Shown: positions 6,586 through 14,328 of the stretch, piece after piece
Numbering within the stretch: the stretch's first letter is position 1
How the letters are laid out: each line of letters starts with the position of its first letter
Source of the DNA: JAWXCB01 sp034440455
GTDB taxonomy: Bacteria; Bacteroidota; Bacteroidia; Chitinophagales; CAIOSU01
DNA: 17,417 nt
Reading direction: 5' to 3'
NCBI GenBank assembly: GCA_034440455.1
Contig: JAWXCB010000099.1
Coordinates: forward strand, 1 to 17,417
The notes under the pieces: generated by a model
Told to the model about the DNA's origin: nothing
The model's database searches: none
Seen by the model: the letters and a program-made list of their open reading frames with translations, nothing else
Program-made: the position numbers and the translations under genes

Positions 6586-6915
6586 GTGTCACGTTTCAAA
6601 GCAAAGACTCATATCAAGAAGAACGACACGGTGATTGTAATCTCCGGTGAGGATAGAGGAAAGAAAGGCAGGGTGTTGGAAGTATATCCTGAAAAGCAAC
6701 GCGCATTGGTGGAAGGTGTAAGGATTATCAGCCGCCATACAAAGCCGAATGCGAAAAGCCCGGACGGTGGAATTCTGAAAAAAGAAGGGCCTATTCATAT
6801 CTCCAATCTCATGGTGGCTGACCCGAAATCAGGCAAGGCTACAAGAATTGGCAGAAAAGAACAGGGTGGGAAATTAGTACGCTACGCAAAAAAATCAGGG
6901 GAGGTGATTAAGTGA
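6586..6915 (+). CDS. rplX: 50S ribosomal protein uL24
   Basis: uL24 is an assembly-initiating 50S protein located near the tunnel exit. The 109-residue product has the KOW motif in NDTVIVISGEDRGKKGRVLEV (about residues 14-34). The start is GTG at 6586, with no suitable in-frame ATG nearby; it yields the expected MSRFKAKTHIKKND. An A-rich gap of 23 nt precedes it. The TGA overlaps the rplE ATG by one base (TGATG), so the two are probably coupled. Confidence 0.96.
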   Translation: MSRFKAKTHIKKNDTVIVISGEDRGKKGRVLEVYPEKQRALVEGVRIISRHTKPNAKSPDGGILKKEGPIHISNLMVADPKSGKATRIGRKEQGGKLVRYAKKSGEVIK

Positions 6916-7463
6916 TGAAATACATTCCAAGACTTAGACAGCATTACGGAGAAAAAGTGATTCCGGCATTGATGGAGAAATTCAAATACTCCACAGTGAT
7001 GCAGGTTCCTAAACTGCAAAAAATTTGTGTGAATAAGGGCGTGAACACTGCAACGCAAGACAAGAAAACTGTTGACGTTGCGGTTGAAGAACTCACAACT
7101 ATCACCGGGCAGAGGGCGGTTTCGACAAAATCGAAGAAAGCTATCTCCAATTTTAAGTTGAGAGAAAATATGCCGATTGGCGCAAGAGTGACTTTGCGTG
7201 GCGACCAGATGTTTGAATTCCTTGACAGGTTGATTGCCGTTGCATTGCCGCGTGTGCGCGACTTTCGCGGAGTAAACAATAAGAGTTTTGACGGCAGGGG
7301 CAATTTTACGCTGGGTGTTACTGAGCAAATCATTTTCCCGGAAATTGATATTGACAAGGTGGCAAAAATCAGCGGCATGGACATCACGTTTGTGACTTCC
7401 GCATCAAATGATGATGAAGCATTGGCATTATTGACCGAATTAGGATTACCATTTAAAAAATAA
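6915..7463 (+). CDS. rplE: 50S ribosomal protein uL5
   Basis: uL5 binds 5S rRNA in the central protuberance and touches P-site tRNA and uS13. The 182-residue product is family length. It contains NFKLRENMPIGARVTLRGDQMFEFLDRL and VRDFRGVNNKSFDGRGNFTLGVTEQIIFPEI, both highly typical. A GTG at 6912 would add one residue, but the ATG at 6915, overlapping the rplX stop, is the likely start. rpsN follows after 8 nt. Confidence 0.98.
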   Translation: MKYIPRLRQHYGEKVIPALMEKFKYSTVMQVPKLQKICVNKGVNTATQDKKTVDVAVEELTTITGQRAVSTKSKKAISNFKLRENMPIGARVTLRGDQMFEFLDRLIAVALPRVRDFRGVNNKSFDGRGNFTLGVTEQIIFPEIDIDKVAKISGMDITFVTSASNDDEALALLTELGLPFKK

Positions 7464-7471
7464 GTAGAAGC

Positions 7472-7741
7472 ATGTCGAAAGTATCAGTTATAGCGAGAAA
7501 TCTGAAAAGGGAGAAGTTAGTTGCCAAATATGCCGAAAAGCGCAAGGAGTTAAAAAAAGCAGGTGACTTAAAAGGACTGGATAAGCTTCCGAAGAATTCT
7601 TCACCCGTGCGTGTGAGAAACAGGTGCAAACTTACTGGCAGACCGAGAGGTTATATCAGAATTTTCGGCTTGTCGAGAATAAAATTCCGCGAGTTGGCAG
7701 TTGACGGAAAAATTCCAGGCATAACAAAAGCAAGCTGGTAA
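7472..7741 (+). CDS. rpsN: 30S ribosomal protein uS14, zinc-free form
   Basis: uS14 is a 30S head protein near the uS3-uS10 region. The 89-residue product is the long, zinc-independent form. It has a single Cys (in RNRCKLTGRPRGY) and therefore lacks the CxxC pairs of the short zinc-binding form. The ending FRELAVDGKIPGITKASW is the conserved uS14 terminus. It sits in the usual spc position between rplE (8 nt) and rpsH (26 nt, A-rich). Confidence 0.97.
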   Translation: MSKVSVIARNLKREKLVAKYAEKRKELKKAGDLKGLDKLPKNSSPVRVRNRCKLTGRPRGYIRIFGLSRIKFRELAVDGKIPGITKASW

Positions 7742-7767
7742 GATTTAAAATCAGAAACAAAAAGACA

Positions 7768-8163
7768 ATGACGGATCCGATAGCAGATTATTTAACGAGA
7801 GTGCGCAACTCAATTCTGGCAAGACACAGGATTGTAGAAGTTCCCGCCTCGAACCTGAAGAAGCAAATCACTGAGATTTTGTATAAGCAGGGGTATATCG
7901 AAAAATACAAGTTTGAAGACGTACAGGGCAAGCAGGGAATCATCAAGATTGCATTGAAGTATGATGCAAACGGCAATCCCGTGTTAAAGAGCATCACGCG
8001 CGTGAGCAAACCCGGCAAAAGAAAATATGTGCATGTGGATGAATTGCCCCGCGTAATTAACGGATTAGGAATAGCCATTATCTCCACCTCCAAAGGTTTG
8101 ATTACAAATAAGCAGGCAAAGGAGGCTAATATCGGGGGTGAGGTTCTTTGTGAAGTATATTAA
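7768..8163 (+). CDS. rpsH: 30S ribosomal protein uS8
   Basis: uS8 is a primary 16S rRNA-binding protein and, in E. coli, the translational repressor of the spc operon. The 131-residue product starts MTDPIADYLTRVRNS and ends with SKGLITNKQAKEANIGGEVLCEVY, matching the family throughout. The region corresponding to the E. coli repressor site near rplE shows nothing I can identify by eye. Gaps are 26 nt before it and 12 nt after. Confidence 0.98.
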   Translation: MTDPIADYLTRVRNSILARHRIVEVPASNLKKQITEILYKQGYIEKYKFEDVQGKQGIIKIALKYDANGNPVLKSITRVSKPGKRKYVHVDELPRVINGLGIAIISTSKGLITNKQAKEANIGGEVLCEVY

Positions 8164-8175
8164 ACAATAAAGAAA

Positions 8176-8736
8176 ATGTCACGCATAGGAAAAGCTCCGG
8201 TTACACTCCCAAAGGGTGTTGAAGTGAAGGTGGACTCAGGTAATCATGTTACCGTGAAAGGTCCGAAGGGAGAGTTGTATCAAACAATTGACCCGGAAAT
8301 CACGGTAAAAGTAGAAGACGGAACAGTGGTGGTAGGAAGACCAACTGACCAGAAGCGTCACAAGGCGCTGCATGGCTTGTACAGAACGCTCATCAATAAC
8401 ATGGTTGTAGGTGTTTCGCAAGGCTACACGAAGAAGTTAGAATTAGTCGGTGTGGGTTTTCGTGCGAGTGCAAAAGGGCAGAATGTGGAAGTGAGCGTAG
8501 GATTCAGCCATCCTGTATTGATTCAGCTTCCGAAAGAAATCAAAGTTTCTGCATCGCAGGAAAAAGGTCAAAACCCGGTTATCATGCTCGAATGCGCAGA
8601 CAAGCAATTGATTGGCGAAGTATCAGCAAAAATCCGGTCAATCAGACCTCCGGAGCCTTACAAAGGAAAGGGTATCAAGTACGATGGTGAATATATTAGA
8701 AGAAAAGCAGGTAAGACTGCAGCATCAGCAAAATAA
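8176..8736 (+). CDS. rplF: 50S ribosomal protein uL6
   Basis: uL6 lies near the GTPase-associated centre by the sarcin-ricin loop. The 186-residue product consists of two repeats of a similar fold, as usual, with MSRIGKAPVTLPKGVEV at the start and the conserved RPPEPYKGKGIKYDGEYIRRKAGK near the end. A short Ala/Ser/Lys tail (TAASAK) follows. The gene is 12 nt after rpsH and 6 nt before rplR. Confidence 0.98.
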   Translation: MSRIGKAPVTLPKGVEVKVDSGNHVTVKGPKGELYQTIDPEITVKVEDGTVVVGRPTDQKRHKALHGLYRTLINNMVVGVSQGYTKKLELVGVGFRASAKGQNVEVSVGFSHPVLIQLPKEIKVSASQEKGQNPVIMLECADKQLIGEVSAKIRSIRPPEPYKGKGIKYDGEYIRRKAGKTAASAK

Positions 8737-8742
8737 AATAGC

Positions 8743-9099
8743 ATGTTAGCGCACAAAACACTCAGAAGAAACAGAATCAGGAAAAGCATCCGCAAGCGCA
8801 TCAAGGGCACGAAGGAAATGCCCCGACTTGCTGTGCGTAGAAGCAACAAGGATATTTACGTGCAGGTGATTGATGACATTGCAGGGCATACGCTCGTTGC
8901 AGCTTCATCAAGAGATAAATCACTGGCTTTGACAAAAGGCACAAAGTCTGATATGTCAAAGGCGGTGGGAATGGAACTTGCGAAACGCGCGGTAGAAGCA
9001 GGCATCTCTCAGGTGGTGTTTGACAGAGGCGGTTATCTCTATCATGGTCGCGTGAAAGCATTGGCAGATGGTGCACGCGAAGGCGGATTAAAATTCTAA
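8743..9099 (+). CDS. rplR: 50S ribosomal protein uL18
   Basis: uL18 binds 5S rRNA together with uL5 and bL25-type proteins in the central protuberance. The 118-residue product has a basic N-terminal arm (TLRRNRIRKSIRKRIKGT) followed by the globular domain, ending VVFDRGGYLYHGRVKALADGAREGGLKF, the conserved terminus. Length is normal. rpsE begins 18 nt later after an A-rich spacer. Confidence 0.98.
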   Translation: MLAHKTLRRNRIRKSIRKRIKGTKEMPRLAVRRSNKDIYVQVIDDIAGHTLVAASSRDKSLALTKGTKSDMSKAVGMELAKRAVEAGISQVVFDRGGYLYHGRVKALADGAREGGLKF

Positions 9100-9117
9100 A
9101 AAATTACAAAGCGATAA

Positions 9118-9636
9118 ATGTCAACAGGTACATTACAACGAGTAAAAGCAAGCGAACTTGATCTGAAAGAAAAAGTCGTGAACATCCGCAGGGTTTCAAA
9201 GACAACGAAGGGAGGAAGAACTTTCGGGTTCTCGGCTATCGTGGTGGTTGGAAACGGAAACGGCATTGTCGGTCACGGCTTAGGAAAAGCCCGCGAAGTA
9301 ACGGAAGCGATTTCAAAGGGGATTGATGATGCGAAGAAAAATCTCATCAAAGTTCCGGTATTCAAAGGCACGATTCCGCATGAAGTATTCGGCAAGTACG
9401 GAGCAGGAAAAGTATTGATTAAACCTGCCTCTGATGGTACGGGCGTTATCGCGGGCGGTGCAATGCGCGCAGTGTTGGAAAGCGCTGGCATACACAACTG
9501 TCTTGCAAAATCACTTGGCACATCCAATGCGCACAACGTAATCAAGGCGACTATTGTCGGCTTGTCAAAACTGCGCGATGCGCGCACGGTGAGCAATGAA
9601 AGGAGAATGTCTTTAAAGAAAGTTTTCAACGGATAA
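9118..9636 (+). CDS. rpsE: 30S ribosomal protein uS5
   Basis: uS5 is at the mRNA entry site and affects decoding accuracy. The 172-residue product has the N-terminal double-stranded-RNA-binding fold with RRVSKTTKGGRTFGFSAIVVVG and GLGKAREVTEAISKGIDDAKKN, and the C-terminal domain with GVIAGGAMRAVLESAGI. Sites where spectinomycin resistance arises in E. coli fall in the first of these segments; it looks wild-type. rpmD follows after 4 nt. Confidence 0.98.
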   Translation: MSTGTLQRVKASELDLKEKVVNIRRVSKTTKGGRTFGFSAIVVVGNGNGIVGHGLGKAREVTEAISKGIDDAKKNLIKVPVFKGTIPHEVFGKYGAGKVLIKPASDGTGVIAGGAMRAVLESAGIHNCLAKSLGTSNAHNVIKATIVGLSKLRDARTVSNERRMSLKKVFNG

Positions 9637-9640
9637 TACA

Positions 9641-9820
9641 ATGGCAAAGCTGAAGATAACACAAGTGAAAAGTTCTATTGAGCGTCCTGAAAGACAGAAG
9701 GCGACATTAAGAGCTTTAGGATTACACAAGATGCATCACTTTGTTGAGTTGGAAGCAACTCCGCAAGTGCAGGGCATGATTCAAAAAGTCAATCATTTAG
9801 TAAAGGTGGAGAAAGCATAA
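9641..9820 (+). CDS. rpmD: 50S ribosomal protein uL30
   Basis: uL30 is a small 50S protein bound to domain II of 23S rRNA. The ORF is short, 59 residues, and was read directly from the sequence. It starts MAKLKITQVKSSIERPERQK and continues with TLRALGLHKMHHFVELE, the characteristic uL30 pattern in which Leu-Arg-Ala-Leu-Gly-Leu is followed by the basic helix region. Length matches the bacterial family. It fits exactly between rpsE (4 nt) and rplO (2 nt). Confidence 0.96.
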   Translation: MAKLKITQVKSSIERPERQKATLRALGLHKMHHFVELEATPQVQGMIQKVNHLVKVEKA

Positions 9821-9822
9821 CT

Positions 9823-10275
9823 ATGGATTTAACATCATTAAAACCGGCACCAGGCTCGGTTAAAAGAAACGTAAAAAGATTAGGACGCGGACAGGGCTCT
9901 GGGCGTGGCGGCACTTCTACAAAAGGGCACAAAGGTGCGCAATCACGTTCCGGCTACAAGAGAAAGGTTGGCTATGAAGGCGGTCAGATGCCTTTGCAGA
10001 GAAGAATTCCAAAATCAGGATTCAAGAACATTTTCCGCGTGGAATTCAAAGCCATCAATCTTGATACAATCCAGAAATTGGTGGACAAGCACAACATGAA
10101 GAAGTTTGACCTGGAAACATTAAGAGCGAAAAATATCATTTCAGGAACTGCGAAACTGAAAATTCTTGGCAGAGGCGAGTTAAAGTCGAAGATTGATGTT
10201 GAAGCGCATGCAGTAAGCGCAACGGCAAAGGATTCTATTGAAAAAGCCGGAGGCTCTGTTAACCTCGTAAAATAA
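9823..10275 (+). CDS. rplO: 50S ribosomal protein uL15
   Basis: uL15 is a late-assembly 50S protein with a long extended N-terminus that threads through rRNA. The 150-residue product has the Gly/Arg-rich N-terminal arm (RLGRGQGSGRGGTSTKGHKG at about residues 20-39), the QMPLQRRIPKSGF motif and a globular C-terminal half with GRGELKSKIDVEAHAVSATAK. Length is normal. secY begins 4 nt after its stop, the usual neighbour. Confidence 0.98.
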   Translation: MDLTSLKPAPGSVKRNVKRLGRGQGSGRGGTSTKGHKGAQSRSGYKRKVGYEGGQMPLQRRIPKSGFKNIFRVEFKAINLDTIQKLVDKHNMKKFDLETLRAKNIISGTAKLKILGRGELKSKIDVEAHAVSATAKDSIEKAGGSVNLVK

Positions 10276-10279
10276 AAGA

Positions 10280-11623
10280 ATGAAAGGTTTTATCTCAACC
10301 CTGAAAAATATTTGGCAGATTGAAGACCTGCGCAACAGGATATTGTCCACCATTGGCTTTATCATGATTTACCGCGTGGGTTCCTATATCGTGCTTCCCG
10401 GCATTGACCCAAATTCGCTCAGCGCATTGGAAAAACAAGGGCAGGAAGGCATTTTGGGATTGTTGAATATTTTCACAGGAGGAGCATTTTCCAGCGCATC
10501 CATTTTTGCATTGGGAATTATGCCTTATATCTCTGCATCTATCGCTATCCAGTTAATGACGCTTGCAATTCCATATTTTCAGAAGTTGCAAAAAGAAGGT
10601 GAAAGCGGCAGAAGACAGATTAATCAAATCACCCGCTATCTCACCGTAGCAATTACAATGGCGCAGGCGTTTGGCTATATTGTGAACCTTAAATTCATTG
10701 CACAGGATGCTATTGTTATTTCATCCGCGCTATTTACAGTATCAACCGTAGTCGTGCTCACCGCAGGAACAATATTCGTGATGTGGCTCGGTGAAAAAAT
10801 TACAGACAAAGGAATTGGAAACGGTATTTCAATCATCATCATGATTGGTATTATCGCGCAGTTGCCATTTGCATTAGTAAGCGAGTTTCAATCGCGTGTT
10901 GGTGAAGAAGGCGGTGGCGCAATTGCATTGTTGATCGAATTGCTGGTGTTGGTATTCATTGTTGTCGCGGTGATTGCCCTCGTGCAGGCGACAAGAAGAA
11001 TTCCCGTGCAATATGCAAAGCGCATTGTCGGCAACAAACAATACGGTGGAGTTCGTCAGTATTTGCCGTTGAAGATTAATGCAGCAGGAGTAATGCCTAT
11101 CATCTTTGCGCAGGCAATCATGTTTATTCCAGCTACTGTAGCGCAATTTTTTCCTGCGCAGCTTTCTGACGCATCAGGATTTCTTGGCGCGTTGAGCGAT
11201 TACACTTCGCCCTGGTACAACATTATTTATTTCACACTGGTGATTATGTTCACCTACTTCTACACTGCCATCATTGTAAACCCGATGCAGTGGGCGGATG
11301 ATTTGAAAAAGAATAGCGGTTTTATTCCCGGAGTAAATCCAGGAAAGAAAACTGCCGAATTTATTGATGCCGTGATGTCAAGAATTACGCTCCCTGGAGC
11401 CATCTTCCTCGGCTTGATTGCTATTATGCCTGCATTTGCAAGACTGGGAGGCGTGAACAGCCAGTTCGCGGTTTTCTTTGGCGGCACTTCGTTATTGATT
11501 TTGGTTTCGGTGGTGTTGGATACATTACAGCAGGTGGAAAGCCATTTGTTGATGCGTCACTATGATGGATTGATGAAATCAGGCAGAATAAAAGGCAGAC
11601 AGGCTGCCGGTGCAGCATACTGA
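10280..11623 (+). CDS. secY: SecY, preprotein translocase channel subunit
   Basis: SecY is the inner-membrane channel through which unfolded proteins are exported or inserted, working with SecE, SecG and SecA. The 447-residue product has about ten hydrophobic segments. The first follows a short N-terminal helix; the plug and second segment lie around GGAFSSASIFALGIMPYISA (about 67-86). Cytosolic loops include RRIPVQYAKR (about 240) and the SecA/ribosome-binding loop around GVNPGKKTAEFID (about 352-364). Length and order are normal. The operon goes straight from secY to map with no adk between them, unlike Firmicutes. Confidence 0.98.
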   Translation: MKGFISTLKNIWQIEDLRNRILSTIGFIMIYRVGSYIVLPGIDPNSLSALEKQGQEGILGLLNIFTGGAFSSASIFALGIMPYISASIAIQLMTLAIPYFQKLQKEGESGRRQINQITRYLTVAITMAQAFGYIVNLKFIAQDAIVISSALFTVSTVVVLTAGTIFVMWLGEKITDKGIGNGISIIIMIGIIAQLPFALVSEFQSRVGEEGGGAIALLIELLVLVFIVVAVIALVQATRRIPVQYAKRIVGNKQYGGVRQYLPLKINAAGVMPIIFAQAIMFIPATVAQFFPAQLSDASGFLGALSDYTSPWYNIIYFTLVIMFTYFYTAIIVNPMQWADDLKKNSGFIPGVNPGKKTAEFIDAVMSRITLPGAIFLGLIAIMPAFARLGGVNSQFAVFFGGTSLLILVSVVLDTLQQVESHLLMRHYDGLMKSGRIKGRQAAGAAY

Positions 11624-11626
11624 TGT

Positions 11627-12457
11627 ATGATTTATTACAAAACGCCTGAGGAAATAGAGTTAATCAGGGAATGTTCTTTACTTGTTTCTAAAACACTGGC
11701 TGAGGTTGCTTCGCGGGTGAAGCCGGGAGTTACTACGGTGAGCCTTGATAAAATTGCGGAAGAATTTATCCGCGATAATGGAGGCGAACCTGCATTTATC
11801 GGCTATAACAATTATGCATACACAATGTGCATCTCTGTGAATGAGCAAGTGGTGCATGGGCTTCCATCGCAAAAGGAACTAAAGCACGGAGATGTTGTTT
11901 CGCTGGATTGCGGAGTGAAGAAAAGAGGATTTTTCAGCGACACCGCTTACACTGTGCTGTTGGGTGAGGTTGGCGAGGAAGTTGAAAAGATGGTACTTGC
12001 TTCCAAAGAGGCGCTGTTTCTCGGAATTGAAAAAGCAGTTGCGGGAAATAGAGTAGGAGATATTAGTTTTGCCATCCAAAATTTTTTGGAAAGGGAAAAA
12101 AGATATCATGTGGTGCGCGAGTTGGTGGGGCATGGCATCGGAAGGAAATTGCATGAAGACCCGGAAGTTCCGAATTATGGAAAGAGAGGAACCGGGGTGA
12201 TGTTGCGCGAAGGATTGGTGGTTGCTATTGAGCCGATGGTGAATATTGGAACGCACAAAGTAGTGCATGAAAATGACGGATGGACAATTCGCACGGCAGA
12301 TAAAACATGGTCAGCGCATTATGAGTTGATGGTGGCAGTGCGAAAAAATCAAGAGGCAGATTTTCTTTCCACGTTCACTTTTGTGGAAGAAGCGGAAAGA
12401 AAAAATAAAGAGTTGAAGCCAGTTGAATGGCAGAAAAAAGAAGTATTGGCAAATTGA
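11627..12457 (+). CDS. map: Type I methionine aminopeptidase
   Basis: This enzyme removes the initiator Met from nascent proteins after deformylation. The expected metal ligands and active-site residues are present: His78 (VVHG), Asp94 and Asp105, His169 (GHGIG), Glu202 (IEPM) and Glu233 (YELM). The 276-residue product is about 12 longer than the E. coli enzyme because of a charged C-terminal extension after residue 240. The ATG at 11627 is chosen; an ATG at 11623 overlapping the secY stop is in another frame and soon terminates. infA follows directly with no gap. Confidence 0.97.
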   Translation: MIYYKTPEEIELIRECSLLVSKTLAEVASRVKPGVTTVSLDKIAEEFIRDNGGEPAFIGYNNYAYTMCISVNEQVVHGLPSQKELKHGDVVSLDCGVKKRGFFSDTAYTVLLGEVGEEVEKMVLASKEALFLGIEKAVAGNRVGDISFAIQNFLEREKRYHVVRELVGHGIGRKLHEDPEVPNYGKRGTGVMLREGLVVAIEPMVNIGTHKVVHENDGWTIRTADKTWSAHYELMVAVRKNQEADFLSTFTFVEEAERKNKELKPVEWQKKEVLAN

Positions 12458-12676
12458 ATGGCAAAACAGGACCTGATAAAGTTAGACGGAACGATTACGG
12501 AGTCGCTTTCAAACGCGATGTTCCGGGTGAGGCTTGAAAACGGTCACGAAATTATATCGCATATCTCGGGTAAAATGAGAATGCACTATATCAAGATTTT
12601 GCCGGGCGATAAGGTTTCGGTTGAAATGTCGCCCTATGATTTGACAAAAGGCAGAATAACGTACAGGTATAAATAA
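12458..12676 (+). CDS. infA: Translation initiation factor IF-1
   Basis: IF-1 binds the 30S A site during initiation and helps IF-2 and IF-3. The 72-residue product is exactly family length, a single OB-fold domain with MAKQDLIKLDGTITESLSNAMFRV at the start and SGKMRMHYIKILPGDKVSVEMSPYDLTKGRI in the second half. The ATG abuts the map stop (TGAATG), so it may be coupled. rpmJ follows 5 nt later, the standard order. Confidence 0.98.
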   Translation: MAKQDLIKLDGTITESLSNAMFRVRLENGHEIISHISGKMRMHYIKILPGDKVSVEMSPYDLTKGRITYRYK

Positions 12677-12681
12677 AAGTC

Positions 12682-12798
12682 ATGAGAGTAAGAGCGTCAA
12701 TTAAAAAGAGAAGCCCAGAATGCAAGATTGTGAAGCGCAAGGGCAAATTATATGTCATCAATAAAAAGAACCCGCGCTTTAAGCAGCGTCAGGGATGA
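12682..12798 (+). CDS. rpmJ: 50S ribosomal protein bL36, zinc-free form
   Basis: bL36 is the smallest 50S protein and binds 23S rRNA near the GTPase centre. The 38-residue product was read directly: it starts MRVRASIKKRSPECK and ends NPRFKQRQG. The classical form binds zinc through Cys11, Cys14, Cys27 and His33. Here only Cys14 remains; the other positions are Ser, Asn and Phe, so zinc cannot be held. From memory, this is the usual state in Bacteroidota. It lies 5 nt after infA. Confidence 0.95.
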   Translation: MRVRASIKKRSPECKIVKRKGKLYVINKKNPRFKQRQG

Positions 12799-12830
12799 TT
12801 TTGAACAAACTTAAAAAAAGATAAAACAAA

Positions 12831-13214
12831 GTGGCACGTATAGCTGGAGTTGATTTACCAAGACACAAGCGGGGAGCAATCGCCCTCACTTACATTTATG
12901 GCATCGGCAGAACCTCTGCTTCCAAAATTTGTGAAAAAGCAGGTGTGGACGAAAATGTAAAAGTGGAAGAATGGACGGATGAAAACATCAATAATGTCCG
13001 CAAGGTGATTAATGATGACCTGAAGGTGGAAGGCGCATTGCGCTCGGAAGTGCAATTGAGCATCAAGCGCCTGATGGACATTGGTTCTTATCGCGGAGTG
13101 CGCCATCGTAAAGGCTTGCCCGTTCGCGGACAACGCACAAGAACAAATTCGCGCACAAGAAAAGGAAAGAGAAAGACAGTGGCAGGAAAGAAAAAAGCGC
13201 CAACAAGTAAATAA
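12831..13214 (+). CDS. rpsM: 30S ribosomal protein uS13
   Basis: uS13 is a 30S head protein that forms bridges to uL5 and touches P-site tRNA through its tail. The 127-residue product starts MARIAGVDLPRHKRG and ends in the basic tail GLPVRGQRTRTNSRTRKGKRK followed by a Lys-rich end. The start is GTG at 12831, preceded by an A-rich 32-nt gap and no Shine-Dalgarno sequence. It opens the alpha-operon part of the cluster. A double stop (TAATAA) ends it. Confidence 0.97.
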   Translation: MARIAGVDLPRHKRGAIALTYIYGIGRTSASKICEKAGVDENVKVEEWTDENINNVRKVINDDLKVEGALRSEVQLSIKRLMDIGSYRGVRHRKGLPVRGQRTRTNSRTRKGKRKTVAGKKKAPTSK

Positions 13215-13243
13215 TAAATAGTGAGTAGTTGAGTCGGTGATAA

Positions 13244-13271
13244 AACGAACAACGAAGAACAAACAACGAAA
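13244..13271 (+). repeat. Four tandem heptamers before rpsK
   Basis: Four 7-nt units of the form AACRAAN stand head to tail: AACGAAC, AACGAAG, AACAAAC and AACGAAA. They end 2 nt before the rpsK ATG at 13274. The motif is almost the same as that before rplN. Upstream in the same 59-nt gap, 13220-13240 may hold a weaker 7-nt pattern of another sequence (AGTGAGT, AGTTGAG). The period is seen directly; a function is inferred. Confidence 0.8.
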
Positions 13272-13273
13272 AA

Positions 13274-13657
13274 ATGGCTAAGACAAAAGCAAAGAAAAAA
13301 GGAATCAAAGTTGACTCGGAAGGAAAAGTTTATATCCAGGCGAGCTTCAACAACATCATCATCAGCTTCACAAACCAGCAGGGACAAGTGATCGCATGGT
13401 CATCAGCGGGCAAGATGGGTTTCAAAGGCTCAAAGAAAAACACGCCTTATGCCGCGCAGATTGCATCGGATGATGCATCACGCAAAGCGTATGAAGCAGG
13501 CGTGAGAAGGGTAGAGGTGTTGGTGAAAGGACCAGGAGCAGGTCGTGAATCAGCAATCAGAACAATAGGAACGACAGGTATTGATGTTGCCCTCATCAGG
13601 GATTTAACGCCCATGCCGCACAATGGATGTCGTCCTCCCAAAAAACGCAGAGTTTAA
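13274..13657 (+). CDS. rpsK: 30S ribosomal protein uS11
   Basis: uS11 lies on the 30S platform and helps shape the mRNA exit and E site. The 127-residue product has the conserved core KNTPYAAQIASDDASRKA and ends DLTPMPHNGCRPPKKRRV. The Asn-Gly step in this ending (residues 117-118) is the position where E. coli uS11 forms iso-aspartate. Length is normal. It begins just after a heptamer array and lies 23 nt before rpsD. Confidence 0.98.
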   Translation: MAKTKAKKKGIKVDSEGKVYIQASFNNIIISFTNQQGQVIAWSSAGKMGFKGSKKNTPYAAQIASDDASRKAYEAGVRRVEVLVKGPGAGRESAIRTIGTTGIDVALIRDLTPMPHNGCRPPKKRRV

Positions 13658-13680
13658 AAGAAAAGCATACATAATTTAAC

Positions 13681-14286
13681 ATGGCAAGATATACAGGACC
13701 AAAAACAAGAATTGCGCGCAAATTCGGAGAAGCGATTTTCGGATTTGACAAAGCTTTTGAAAAGAAAAATTATCCGCCTGGTCAGCACGGAGTATCGAAG
13801 AAGAGAAAGACGCTTTCTGAATTCGGCACACAGTTGAAGGAAAAGCAGAAAGCCAAATACACCTATGGCTTGATGGAAAAGCAATTTTCTAATCTTTTCA
13901 AGAAAGCTGCAAGAAAAAAAGGCGTAACGGGTGAAAACATGTTCCAGTTGCTGGAAGCAAGATTGGATAACACCGTTTACCGTTTGGGCATTTCCCCCAC
14001 GCGCAGCGGAGCAAGACAGTTGGTTTCGCACAAGCATATTGAAGTGAATGATAAGGTAGTGAATGTTCCTTCATACACGCTTCGTCCTGGTGATACGGTG
14101 AGTGTGCGCGAGCGCTCAAAGAGTTTGCCCGGCATCTCTGACAGCCTTTCAAGGAATGCAAAAAAATTCAACTGGCTGGTGTGGGATGATGGCGAGAAAA
14201 AAGGCACATTCGTGAGCCTTCCGGCAAGAGTTGATATTCCTGAAAATATCCAGGAGCAATTGATTGTCGAATTGTATTCGAAGTAA
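13681..14286 (+). CDS. rpsD: 30S ribosomal protein uS4, zinc-free form
   Basis: uS4 starts assembly of the 30S body and in E. coli represses the alpha operon. The 201-residue product begins MARYTGPKTRIARKFGE, has the YPPGQHG motif near residue 31 and the S4 RNA-binding domain at about 90-155 (ARLDNTVYRLGISPTRSGAR). It has no Cys at all, so it is the zinc-free type. No leader pseudoknot like that of the E. coli alpha operon was recognised, but this was not folded. A 42-nt gap separates it from rpoA. Confidence 0.98.
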   Translation: MARYTGPKTRIARKFGEAIFGFDKAFEKKNYPPGQHGVSKKRKTLSEFGTQLKEKQKAKYTYGLMEKQFSNLFKKAARKKGVTGENMFQLLEARLDNTVYRLGISPTRSGARQLVSHKHIEVNDKVVNVPSYTLRPGDTVSVRERSKSLPGISDSLSRNAKKFNWLVWDDGEKKGTFVSLPARVDIPENIQEQLIVELYSK

Positions 14287-14300
14287 GAGTTGAGTTTATT

Positions 14301-14323
14301 TCTAACGTCTAAAATTTAAAATC
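14301..14323 (+). repeat. Degenerate heptamer pattern before rpoA
   Basis: In the 42-nt rpsD-rpoA gap the units TCTAACG, TCTAAAA and TTTAAAA follow each other at a period of 7 (14301-14321), with a weak continuation up to the rpoA ATG at 14329. Agreement between units is imperfect, and simple A/T richness could give a similar look. It is listed because the other three long gaps of the operon hold clear 7-nt arrays in the same place. Confidence 0.4.
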
Positions 14324-14328
14324 GCAAT

